From: JBGPRB01 sp964422155
Lineage (GTDB): Bacteria > Chloroflexota > Dehalococcoidia > Dehalococcoidales > RBG-16-60-22
Length of the DNA stretch: 14,615 bases
Direction: 5' to 3'
Assembly (NCBI GenBank): GCA_964422155.1
Contig: CAYQZZ010000053.1
Coordinates: 1 to 14,615 of the forward strand
Positions 1 to 6,879 of the stretch are shown piece by piece. Each line of letters opens with the position of its first letter. Position 1 is the stretch's first letter. The translations under genes and the position numbers were made by a program. The notes beneath the pieces are model-generated. The model searched no databases. It saw nothing but the letters and a program-made list of their open reading frames with translations, and was not told the origin of the DNA.

Positions 1-840
1 CGCCTGATGACGGTAGATGACGAGATAGTAAAAGACTTTTTTTACGTAGACTGTAACTGGCTCTGGAAGGGGTCTGCGGAAGATACCGTCGAGGAGCCCC
101 ATACCCATGAATTCGATGAGGTCATCGGATTCATCGGAAGCAACCGGCAGGACCCGCACGACCTGGGGGGTAAAATAACTATATGGCTGGACAATCAAAA
201 GCATGTACTTACCAAAAGCTGTCTGATATTCGTGCCGGCGGGCACCAGACATTGCCCGATTCTATTCAACAGGATAGACAAACCCGTGTTTTTCTTAACG
301 ATGTCACCTATCAAGAAGTACAGCAGGAAAGCCGAAGACGACAAGGTAAACGCAACAACGGAGAAAAGCAAGTCGGTAAAAGATTCTACAATACCCAAAT
401 ACACCATAATTACCGAGACCAAGACCAGATTTACCGTCGCTGCTTCCGGGGGTAGTGCACCCCCGCCCCCGCCACCCAATCCATCTTTAAAGTCAGCCCG
501 CATTCTGCATCTGGAAGACGACATGGCTAAAGGCTCTTTCTATGTTGACGTCGTCTGGATATATGAGGGTACCGGCGGGGCGCCGGCGCCGGAACATACT
601 CATGACTGGGAAGAACTCATCGCTATGGCAGGGTGCGACCCCGAGCACCCGCGCGACCTGGGAGGGCCGATGAGCATCGTACTAGGTGGCGAGACACATA
701 TTATTACCAAAAGCAGCCTGGTATGCATTCCCAGGGGTCTGAAGCATTGTCCGTGGAAATTTTTAGACATTAAAAAACCCACGTTAATCTTCACCGCCGG
801 ACCGTCGGGAACGTATACCGGGTCACATAAGAAAGAATAA
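1..840 (+). CDS. Tandem double-cupin protein, 5' end outside the window
   Basis: The protein carries two cupin beta-barrel units of unknown substrate, probably cytoplasmic since no signal peptide is visible. Numbering from the ATG at base 7, unit 1 (about residues 1-101) has metal-motif residues H32, H34, E38 and the second motif PAGTRH (77-82). Unit 2 (about 163-266) has H197, H199, E203 and PRGLKH (242-247). Both contain the string P-x-D-L-G-G between the motifs, as does the double-cupin at 2353. The units are joined by a charged, low-complexity linker (102-160) ending in a run of six prolines. The frame is open to base 1, and alignment to unit 2 and to the other cupin protein places the base-7 Met inside the first unit, so the true start is probably upstream. 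No terminator is evident before the convergent neighbour ends at 918. The cupin fold is clear; the reaction is unknown. Confidence 0.8.
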   Translation, partial: RLMTVDDEIVKDFFYVDCNWLWKGSAEDTVEEPHTHEFDEVIGFIGSNRQDPHDLGGKITIWLDNQKHVLTKSCLIFVPAGTRHCPILFNRIDKPVFFLTMSPIKKYSRKAEDDKVNATTEKSKSVKDSTIPKYTIITETKTRFTVAASGGSAPPPPPPNPSLKSARILHLEDDMAKGSFYVDVVWIYEGTGGAPAPEHTHDWEELIAMAGCDPEHPRDLGGPMSIVLGGETHIITKSSLVCIPRGLKHCPWKFLDIKKPTLIFTAGPSGTYTGSHKKE

Positions 841-917
841 TAAAAATTCACCGACCAGTATTAATCCGAAAGACATCGTAACCGCTTTTTCTTATTAGCC
901 CCCAAAGGTAATGCCTT

Positions 918-2183
918 CTAGCGATACACGCCGTATTCTTTAGTGAATTCAATCATGGCTTTCAGATTTTCCGGCTTAACCTCGTCGGTGGAACTCCGCG
1001 GCGAAAGGATATACCCGCCGCCTTTCCCGACGACGTCGATGAGCTTCTTGCAGTAATCTTTTACGTCCTGAACCGTTCCCATCTGTAATAACGAGGACGG
1101 GACATTCCCTTCGATACAGGTATGGTCTTTCAGGATTTCCTTGGCTCTGAAAATATCGGTCGTATCAAGGCGCGCGAGTATCTTACCTTTAGGAAACTCG
1201 AGCAGATATTCCAGCCGTGATGTGAAGTTGCCTTCGAAGAAGATACAGGGCGTCGCTCCCTTTTTGATAAGCCCCATGACGAGCTTTTTAAACGTAGGCC
1301 AGTAGAAAGTATCGAACTGCTTTTTGGAAAGGAAGTCATCGGAGCCCCGCGTGTTGGTCATGAACATCCTGATGCTCCCGTATTCGTTCGGTTCCGGCAT
1401 CGGTCTTTCAAGGGTCTTTTTAAGAATGAATTCACAAAGCTCAATAAGCTTATCGGGCTGGCGGAACATGTCGAACATGGTGCCGCTCATCCCCCGCAGG
1501 GAATGTGAGACTACATCGTAAGGTGGCATCGCCGCGCCCTGGAAATACTGCGGAAAGCCCATATCAAGTATCATTTTATTGAATTTCGCTATTTTGGAGC
1601 GCCATTTTCTCATTTCCCGACCAGCGTTCTGGAGAGTGCGGATAGCCTTATTGAGTTTCGGCTCGCTAAAAGCAAGCGCCAGCGCCTGTATGCCCATCGG
1701 ACCTCCACCCAGCTCGGATAGTTTCGGCAGCAGCGAAAGGCCTTCCAGATTCTCGCTGGTGCGGGACATAAACACCCGCAGCATGTAGTCGGATGTGTCA
1801 TTCATGTACTGGTCGAATTCGTCGGCCTTCATATTATCGATTTCGATGGACTGATGTCCCTGATAGGGGTCGACCCCGTATCCCGGCCATCTCATCTGTT
1901 TCGGGCTCAGGATTTCCAGAGCCTTCCCCGGGGTAAACCCTTGCTGGAAAATCAAATCCGGCTGAAAGTCCTGCAGGGTTTTCTTATATGCCGCAAACCA
2001 GGCGTCATAGTCATAATAGGCAGCGGAACAGGGTATTCCGGTATACTTGGCGGGAAAGTAACCTATAGCGCTAATAACCGGAACCCTGTCCGGTATCCTG
2101 AGATGGATGGCATCCGTTATTCTTTTTTCCCGTTCCTTACGCAGCTGCTTGCCCATTTTGCCCTGATAAACGTAATGACCCAT
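918..2183 (-). CDS. Uroporphyrinogen decarboxylase-fold (UroD/MtaA/CmuA superfamily) protein
   Basis: A 421-residue protein of the URO-D superfamily, which includes haem-pathway decarboxylases and corrinoid/CoM methyltransferases of anaerobes. The C-terminal half shows family-like blocks: DDFLSKKQFDTFYWPTFKK (282-300), an EGN turn (317-319), CIEGNVPSSLL (356-366) and GKGGGYILSPRSS (387-399). In methyltransferases of this superfamily a zinc-binding H-x-C sits near the first turn and a third Cys near the C-terminal block. Here those stretches read PCIFFEGNF (312-320) and SPRSSTDEVKPEN (394-406), with no His/Cys ligand set, so a standard zinc-thiol methyltransferase role is doubtful. No haem-synthesis gene is nearby. 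The first ATG is supported by GGAGG at 2193-2197 on this strand, 9 bases upstream. It diverges from the cupin gene at 2353 and shares its promoter region. The precise substrate is not recognisable. Confidence 0.85.
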   Translation of the reverse strand: MGHYVYQGKMGKQLRKEREKRITDAIHLRIPDRVPVISAIGYFPAKYTGIPCSAAYYDYDAWFAAYKKTLQDFQPDLIFQQGFTPGKALEILSPKQMRWPGYGVDPYQGHQSIEIDNMKADEFDQYMNDTSDYMLRVFMSRTSENLEGLSLLPKLSELGGGPMGIQALALAFSEPKLNKAIRTLQNAGREMRKWRSKIAKFNKMILDMGFPQYFQGAAMPPYDVVSHSLRGMSGTMFDMFRQPDKLIELCEFILKKTLERPMPEPNEYGSIRMFMTNTRGSDDFLSKKQFDTFYWPTFKKLVMGLIKKGATPCIFFEGNFTSRLEYLLEFPKGKILARLDTTDIFRAKEILKDHTCIEGNVPSSLLQMGTVQDVKDYCKKLIDVVGKGGGYILSPRSSTDEVKPENLKAMIEFTKEYGVYR

Positions 2184-2192
2184 ATTGCTTTT

Positions 2193-2197
2193 CCTCC
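2193..2197 (-). promoter_or_regulatory. Ribosome binding site of the UroD-like gene
   Basis: Read on the minus strand this is GGAGG, nine bases before the ATG at 2183-2181. It supports that start over the internal Met at residue 10. Confidence 0.8.
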
Positions 2198-2252
2198 AGC
2201 TTTTCGTATAAATTTATCCAGGTGGTTTTTTGTTCTTTTATATTCTGATTTT

Positions 2253-2282
2253 TTGGCGAAATTATACCATATATGCTACAAT
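2253..2282 (+). promoter_or_regulatory. Candidate sigma70 promoter for the cupin-flavoprotein-ferredoxin genes
   Basis: TTGGCG (2253-2258), an 18-base spacer and TACAAT (2277-2282), with TG one base before the -10 (TGC-TACAAT, extended -10 type). It would start transcription near 2289, about 64 bases before the ATG at 2353. It overlaps the opposite-strand promoter almost completely. Seen by eye only. Confidence 0.5.
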
Positions 2283-2290
2283 ACTGTCAC
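2261..2290 (-). promoter_or_regulatory. Candidate strong sigma70 promoter for the UroD-like gene
   Basis: On the minus strand, GTGACA (plus 2290-2285; 5 of 6 to consensus), an 18-base spacer and a perfect TATAAT (plus 2266-2261) preceded by TGG (extended -10). It reads toward 2183, giving a leader of about 70 bases. Its elements interleave with the plus-strand promoter at 2253-2282. Confidence 0.6.
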
Positions 2291-2352
2291 TAATCCGGAA
2301 TTTAATACGGTCGATAGGTTGAATATAAAAAGGAAGAAAGGAATCAGTAAAA

Positions 2353-3318
2353 ATGGCGGAATTAGTCTATGAAAAATATGCCGTAAGGAAGCCCCTTTAT
2401 GAGGCCGGGCCCGGGATAAAAAAACGTCAGAGTCCTACCATGACTTTCATGAGCAGCAAGCAGGTTCCGGAAGCTAAGTATTATATCGAGCTCGGATGGA
2501 TATACGATATACCCGAGCCGAACCCCCATATTTTTGAACATGTCCATGATTATGATGAGATTGTGTTGCACTGGGGCGGTAACCCTGAGGTGCCGCAGGA
2601 CCTCGGCGGCGAGATTGAATTCTATATCGGCGGCCAGCCCATCACCTTTAATACCACCACCGGGATTTTTGTACCTAAAGGGACCCCTCACGGCCCTTTA
2701 ACGTGGAAGAAGTTCCGCTTTCCCCATATCGAAATGGCGATGATGCTGGGTACCGGTAATCCCTTCGAGGGGTGGGAGAAAAGCGGCATCAGAGAACCCA
2801 AGAAAACCAAGCCCAAGAAAACTACCAAGTTCGACTTCGAGCAGTATGTTATCCGCAGCCCCATGCGTGAGGCCGGGGCTAACTTCAAGAGCGGCCGACA
2901 GAGCCCGACGATGACCTACATGAGCCGGACGCAGATAAACGTGGCTAACTACTATATCGAGTTCGGCTGGATATGGGGCAAGGTGGACCCGCCCATCCCA
3001 AAGATGGTACACGATAACCTGGACGAAATCGTCCTCCACATCGGCGGGGACCCGAACGACCCCGAAGACCTCGGCGCGGATATGGAGTTCGGCATGGGCG
3101 ATGATATGCTCAAGTTCAGCAAGAGCTACGGCATATGGATTCCCCGGGGCTTAGCACATGGCCCGCTGGTATGGCACAACGTGAGGAAACCGCACATCGA
3201 GATGGCTATCATGCTCGGTGCGGGTACGATGATGGAAGGCTGGGCCGGCAGCTTCTTCGGGCCGGACGGAAAACGCATACCGATCGGCCAGCGGCCGCCG
3301 GCTCCCCCGCAGAGATAG
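2353..3318 (+). CDS. Tandem double-cupin protein
   Basis: A 321-residue soluble protein made of two homologous halves, about residues 7-143 and 162-296, each beginning with a matching stretch (RQSPTMTFMSS at 25-35, RQSPTMTYMSR at 182-192) and ending in PHIEMA-type strands. Half 1 has a complete cupin metal set: H63, H65, E69 and PKGTPH (108-113). Half 2 keeps H220, E225 and PRGLAH (264-269), but the first His is replaced by M218 and one residue is inserted (M-V-H-D-N-L-D-E), so its metal site is altered. A Lys-rich linker (149-159) joins the halves; the C-terminus is Pro-rich. It is paralogous to the cupin protein at the left edge. A purine-rich AAGGA site lies 10 bases before the ATG. The flavoprotein gene follows after 47 bases, probably in one transcript. 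The fold is clear, the substrate unknown. Confidence 0.85.
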   Translation: MAELVYEKYAVRKPLYEAGPGIKKRQSPTMTFMSSKQVPEAKYYIELGWIYDIPEPNPHIFEHVHDYDEIVLHWGGNPEVPQDLGGEIEFYIGGQPITFNTTTGIFVPKGTPHGPLTWKKFRFPHIEMAMMLGTGNPFEGWEKSGIREPKKTKPKKTTKFDFEQYVIRSPMREAGANFKSGRQSPTMTYMSRTQINVANYYIEFGWIWGKVDPPIPKMVHDNLDEIVLHIGGDPNDPEDLGADMEFGMGDDMLKFSKSYGIWIPRGLAHGPLVWHNVRKPHIEMAIMLGAGTMMEGWAGSFFGPDGKRIPIGQRPPAPPQR

Positions 3319-3350
3319 GCCTTTTTCTTTAAAAATTAAAACACGTTCAT

Positions 3351-3358
3351 AAGGAGGG
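3351..3358 (+). promoter_or_regulatory. Ribosome binding site of the flavoprotein gene
   Basis: AAGGAGGG, seven bases before the ATG at 3366. A near-perfect Shine-Dalgarno sequence that fixes this start and suggests strong translation. Confidence 0.85.
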
Positions 3359-3365
3359 TAATAAA

Positions 3366-5312
3366 ATGACTAAATGGCATGATTTGCTGGAAAAGGATGG
3401 CAAGGCGCCCCCCTGGCCCTACCCGATACGCTATGACAGGGAGCAGGAAATCGAGACTGATGTCCTGGTCATCGGCGGGGGCATCGCCGGATGCTGGGCG
3501 GCTATCAGTGCCGCCAGGACAGGCGCCAGGGTGGCATTGGTGGAAAAGGGGGACACCATCAGGAGCGGCGCCGGAGGTCCCGGGTGCGACCACTGGTGCA
3601 ATGCCCCCGCCAACCCATTATCCAACGTGGACCCGGATGAATGGGCGCAGCATATGGCCGAACCCCCGTATAGTAACGGCATCGGCATCCAGATCCAGTG
3701 CCGCGAGGACTGGGATGCCCTGCTCGAGATGGAGCAGATGGGCGGTAAAATCAGGGACACCGGCGATGAATACGTGGGCGCCCAGGGCCGGGATGGGAAG
3801 ACCAAATTGATGATATCCCCGCGCTATACAAAAGTGCACAGCTATATCCCCGGGATGATAAAGCCGATAACCTTCAAAAGTAACCCGGAAGGAAAACTGA
3901 ACAACGTCGTCATCCGCGTCTGGGGGTCGACCTTCAAACCCGCCCTCAAAAAGGAATGCAAGCGGCTGGGCGTTAATATCTACGACCGCGTCATGGTCAC
4001 CAGCCTGTTGACGGAGAAAGGCATCCAGGGGGCACGGGTGGTCGGCGCTACGGGCTTCAACAACCGCACCGGCGAGTTCATGCTCTTTAAGTCGAAGGCA
4101 GCGGTGCTCACCACCGCAGGCGACTGGTCGCTATTCCTCTTGAACACGGAGCTGGCCGGTTATAACACCTTCCGTTCCCGTAACTCTACTGGCGACGGCG
4201 TGGCCATGGCCTGGAAAGCCGGTGCCGCGCTTACCCTGATGGAGAGGACCGGGATTTTGATGCTGGGCACCGGTTATAAACATACCTGGTATGGCGGCGC
4301 CGGGGACGCCAGCTATGAAAATGTCCAGCTTGTCGATGCCAACGGGAAAAAGCTGCCCTGGCCTACGCAGGGGTGGGCAGATGCTGGCGCGATGAGGCCG
4401 ACCCCGGAAAACATGGCGAAAATTACTAAGGGCGTTCAAACTGGCGAGTTTACCCTGCCTTTCTACGGCGATTTTCCCGCTATGCCGGATGTCGAGCGCA
4501 GGGTTACCTGGAACTTAATGCTCGGCGAAGAGTCCACCACGAAAAATATCATCGATTCCTACGGCAAAGCCGGCTTCGACCCTGCCAGACACCTCCTCCA
4601 GAACTACAACTTTATCGAGGGCACGAGCCCTTCCCAGTGGCGGACCGCCGGTGGCGGCGGCCCTGTCGTTGACTGGGACTTAAAGACTACCCTAGATGGG
4701 TTATATGTCGCCGGAGAGCAGACCTTCTCCGCCGGGGACCACAGCTATGCGGCAGCTACTGGCAGATATGCCGGCCGGAAAGCCGCCGACTATGCCCGGC
4801 AGACAGGCGAATCCAGGATATCTAAAGAGCAAGTCACTCTTGAGAAAGCCCGAGTCTACGCCCCGATAAAACGAAGCGATGGTATTGAATGGAAGGAGTT
4901 GCACGCCGGCATAGCCAGGACGATGCAGTACTTTGGCAGCGAATTCAAGAACGAGTCCCTCCTCAACATGGGGCTGGACTCCCTGAATGAAATAGAAGAG
5001 GTATTTGTCCCCAGGCTCTACGCCCTTGACCCGCATAAACTGATGCGCAGCATCGAAGACCTGAGCCTGCTGACGCATGGTCAAATCGTCCTGAACGCTT
5101 CTCTGGCACGTCAGGCGAGCAGCCAGATGCTTAACTTCTTCAGGATAGATTACCCACAGTTAGACCCGCCGGATTGGAACAAATTTGTTACCGTCAAACT
5201 GGAGAACGGTAAGGTTAAAGCGGGCACGTTACCCCCTAACTACTGGGGTGATATGAAAGCCAGTTACGAGGCCCATAATAAGGACTACACCGGCGTCTAT
5301 AAAGGAAAATAA
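3366..5312 (+). CDS. FAD-dependent oxidoreductase, fumarate reductase / AprA-like flavoprotein
   Basis: A 648-residue flavoprotein of the succinate dehydrogenase/fumarate reductase/adenylylsulfate reductase alpha superfamily. The N-terminal FAD-binding fold is plain: DVLVIGGGIAGCWAA (residues 32-46) with a G-x-G-x-x-G dinucleotide loop and the acidic residue E60 ending the second strand. A second FAD-contact block, DGLYVAGEQTFSAGDHSYAA, lies near residues 440-460, followed by GRYAGRKAA. The C-terminal 170 residues are helical, as in this superfamily. No signal peptide, Tat motif or haem motif is present, so a cytoplasmic location is likely. The ferredoxin gene starts 11 bases after the stop, and the pair resembles AprA/AprB, though with the flavoprotein gene first and without an identifiable sulfate-reduction context. 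It probably exchanges electrons with that ferredoxin. The substrate (an enoyl compound, fumarate-like acid or sulfur species) cannot be read from sequence. Confidence 0.88.
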   Translation: MTKWHDLLEKDGKAPPWPYPIRYDREQEIETDVLVIGGGIAGCWAAISAARTGARVALVEKGDTIRSGAGGPGCDHWCNAPANPLSNVDPDEWAQHMAEPPYSNGIGIQIQCREDWDALLEMEQMGGKIRDTGDEYVGAQGRDGKTKLMISPRYTKVHSYIPGMIKPITFKSNPEGKLNNVVIRVWGSTFKPALKKECKRLGVNIYDRVMVTSLLTEKGIQGARVVGATGFNNRTGEFMLFKSKAAVLTTAGDWSLFLLNTELAGYNTFRSRNSTGDGVAMAWKAGAALTLMERTGILMLGTGYKHTWYGGAGDASYENVQLVDANGKKLPWPTQGWADAGAMRPTPENMAKITKGVQTGEFTLPFYGDFPAMPDVERRVTWNLMLGEESTTKNIIDSYGKAGFDPARHLLQNYNFIEGTSPSQWRTAGGGGPVVDWDLKTTLDGLYVAGEQTFSAGDHSYAAATGRYAGRKAADYARQTGESRISKEQVTLEKARVYAPIKRSDGIEWKELHAGIARTMQYFGSEFKNESLLNMGLDSLNEIEEVFVPRLYALDPHKLMRSIEDLSLLTHGQIVLNASLARQASSQMLNFFRIDYPQLDPPDWNKFVTVKLENGKVKAGTLPPNYWGDMKASYEAHNKDYTGVYKGK

Positions 5313-5322
5313 GGAGGCTGTC

Positions 5323-5625
5323 ATGGCTGAGAAAAAGATATATGCGATGCCCAATATCACTACCCCGAACACACCGGTAATTTTCCATCCCGATGTCTGT
5401 AACGGATGCAACCATTGCGTTGAAGTCTGCCAGGTAGACGTTTATATACCTAATCCGGAGAAAGGCAAACCGCCGGTCATACTGCATCCCGACGAATGCT
5501 GGTATTGCGGCTGCTGTGTTAATGATTGCCCCCGGCCGGGAGCTATTACCTTCAACTGGCCGGTGCAGCAGAGGGCTTACTGGAAGGATAAAGCTACGGG
5601 TAAAGTCTTAAGGGATAGTCAATAA
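5323..5625 (+). CDS. 2x[4Fe-4S] ferredoxin, partner of the flavoprotein
   Basis: A 100-residue ferredoxin with two cluster motifs: CNGCNHCVEVC (C26, C29, C32, C36) and CWYCGCCVNDCP (C59, C62, C65, C69), with one extra Cys at 64. The Pro that often follows the fourth Cys is present in motif 2 but replaced by Gln in motif 1, which may tune one cluster's potential. The C-terminal tail, with aromatic and basic residues (about 75-100), recalls the AprB-type extension that docks on the flavoprotein, though much shorter. The gene lies 11 bases after the flavoprotein stop and has GGAGG at 5313-5317, so the two are almost surely cotranscribed and probably form one electron-transfer complex. Direction of electron flow is not evident. 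Confidence 0.9.
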   Translation: MAEKKIYAMPNITTPNTPVIFHPDVCNGCNHCVEVCQVDVYIPNPEKGKPPVILHPDECWYCGCCVNDCPRPGAITFNWPVQQRAYWKDKATGKVLRDSQ

Positions 5626-5656
5626 CGAACGGACTACCGTATCGTGCGGTGCTTGA

Positions 5657-5684
5657 GGGTAAAAGCGGGATAAAGCGGTAAAAG
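5657..5684. repeat. Short degenerate 10-base tandem repeat
   Basis: Three consecutive units: GGGTAAAAGC, GGGATAAAGC and GGTAAAAG. The period is one DNA helical turn. It begins 31 bases after the ferredoxin stop. It could be chance or a short protein-binding array. Confidence 0.4.
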
Positions 5685-5776
5685 ATATTCAACGCTTATC
5701 CAAACACTTTACCGAATGATAGCTTGACCCTAAAAACATACTCGCTTTAAAAGCATCTGTCAAAAGATACTGACCT

Positions 5777-5793
5777 TCCCGATGTAATCGGGA
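5777..5793. repeat. Small perfect hairpin
   Basis: TCCCGAT (5777-5783), loop GTA, ATCGGGA (5787-5793). No T-run follows on the plus strand, so it is not a convincing terminator. It could be an intergenic repeat or an RNA hairpin. Confidence 0.45.
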
Positions 5794-5941
5794 CGCTCTA
5801 ATGGTCTAATAATTTATATTATTAAACTATTATTGTTTGGAATTTGTTACTTGATACTTGGGATTTGGGGAGGCATAAAACGGGTGGGGAATGGTGGCCG
5901 GTAGCCCCGATATAGATAATTGATTAGTTAGCAGGAGTCTT

Positions 5942-6799
5942 ATGAGCAAGCAAAGAGTATTGATATTTTTCGGAGCGCACCCGGACGATGAGACTTTCGG
6001 CATGGGTGGCACCCTCGCTTTATATGTGTTGAGAGGAATAAAGGTATTTTATGTTTGTTCTACTCGTGGTGAAGTGGGTACGATAGACCCTCAGTTTATG
6101 AAGGGTTATGCTAGTATTGGAGATTTACGCTGGAATGAATTGAAATGTGCAGCGCAGGTACTTGGTCTAGCTGATATTATTTATCTTGGCTACCGCGATT
6201 CCGGGATGCCGGGTTCAGAGTATAATAAACACCCTGATGCACTAGCCATGGCTCCAATCGAACAAGTTGCCGGGAGAATGGTTAAAGTCATCCGTGAGCT
6301 CAAACCAGATGTTGTGGTTACCCACGACGCAGGTGGAGGATACGTGCATCCCGACCACATCGCAACTCATAACGCAACGGTTAAGGCATTTTATGCCGCC
6401 AGTGACCCATCGCAATATCCCGAAGCCGGTCCGGTATTCCAACCCCGAAAGTTGTACTTCGGAGTTAGACCTCTCAGGTCTATGAAATTAATGGTCAAGT
6501 TAATGCCACTATTCGGACAGGACCCGCGCTATTTTGGACGTAATAAGGATGTCGACCTGACCAAAACGATGGGAGTGGAGTATCCTGTTCATGCTATCAT
6601 ACATCTTACGAAACAGACCCGCGATATTCGAGCCAGAGCCTTTGCCTGTCATGTCAGTCAAGGCGGAGGACAGCCCAGGCGAGGCCCTTTTCTCTTCAGG
6701 ATTGCTGAGATATTGCGCAGGCAGCAGGACTATTTCATGCGTGAATACCCACCGCCAAGCCGCCGTCGAGAGAAAGACCTGTTTGAGGGAGTGTCATAA
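5942..6799 (+). CDS. PIG-L / LmbE-family zinc-dependent deacetylase
   Basis: A 285-residue hydrolase of the PIG-L family, whose members remove the N-acetyl (or another acyl) group from a sugar amine or cleave thiol-sugar conjugates (GlcNAc-PI deacetylase, MshB, Mca, BshB). The N-terminal motif AHPDDE spans residues 12-17; H13 and D16 are the expected zinc ligands and D15 the general base. The second motif HPDH (136-139) supplies the remaining histidines. TRGEVG (41-46) and YLGYRDSGMPG (81-91) resemble the MshB/Mca branch, so a thiol-cofactor or antibiotic-type amide is possible but not shown. AGGAG at 5933-5937 lies four bases before the ATG, a rather short spacing. The gene stands alone between long non-coding stretches and looks richer in A/T-ending codons than the flavoprotein gene, which hints at a separate history. 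A double stop (TAATAA) ends it. Confidence 0.88.
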   Translation: MSKQRVLIFFGAHPDDETFGMGGTLALYVLRGIKVFYVCSTRGEVGTIDPQFMKGYASIGDLRWNELKCAAQVLGLADIIYLGYRDSGMPGSEYNKHPDALAMAPIEQVAGRMVKVIRELKPDVVVTHDAGGGYVHPDHIATHNATVKAFYAASDPSQYPEAGPVFQPRKLYFGVRPLRSMKLMVKLMPLFGQDPRYFGRNKDVDLTKTMGVEYPVHAIIHLTKQTRDIRARAFACHVSQGGGQPRRGPFLFRIAEILRRQQDYFMREYPPPSRRREKDLFEGVS

Positions 6800-6879
6800 T
6801 AAATACTATTTACACTTTCAACTCTGGTTTTCTCTTATTAGAAATTGGGTATTAACTCAAAACATGTGAAGAGCTTATA

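Larger units (their letters stand above)
5626..5941. other. Non-coding gap between ferredoxin and PIG-L genes
   Basis: 316 bases with no convincing gene on either strand. It contains a three-unit 10-base repeat (5657-5684), a GC hairpin (5777-5793), an AT inverted repeat (TAATAAT 5807-5813 / ATTATTA 5818-5824), and a T/G-rich stretch (5834-5871) made of similar words such as TTGGAATTTG and TTGGGATTTG. No classical terminator for the ferredoxin transcript and no clear -35/-10 pair for the PIG-L gene were found. Confidence 0.6.

Noticed and set aside
195..524. Minus-strand open frame of 109 codons under the first cupin gene
   Set aside because: It is the antisense of the cupin gene, with a poly-Gly run that mirrors the poly-Pro linker; no ribosome site or family pattern.
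841..917. Terminator between the convergent cupin and UroD-like genes
   Set aside because: There is a T-rich run (CTTTTTCTT) but no stable stem before it on either strand.
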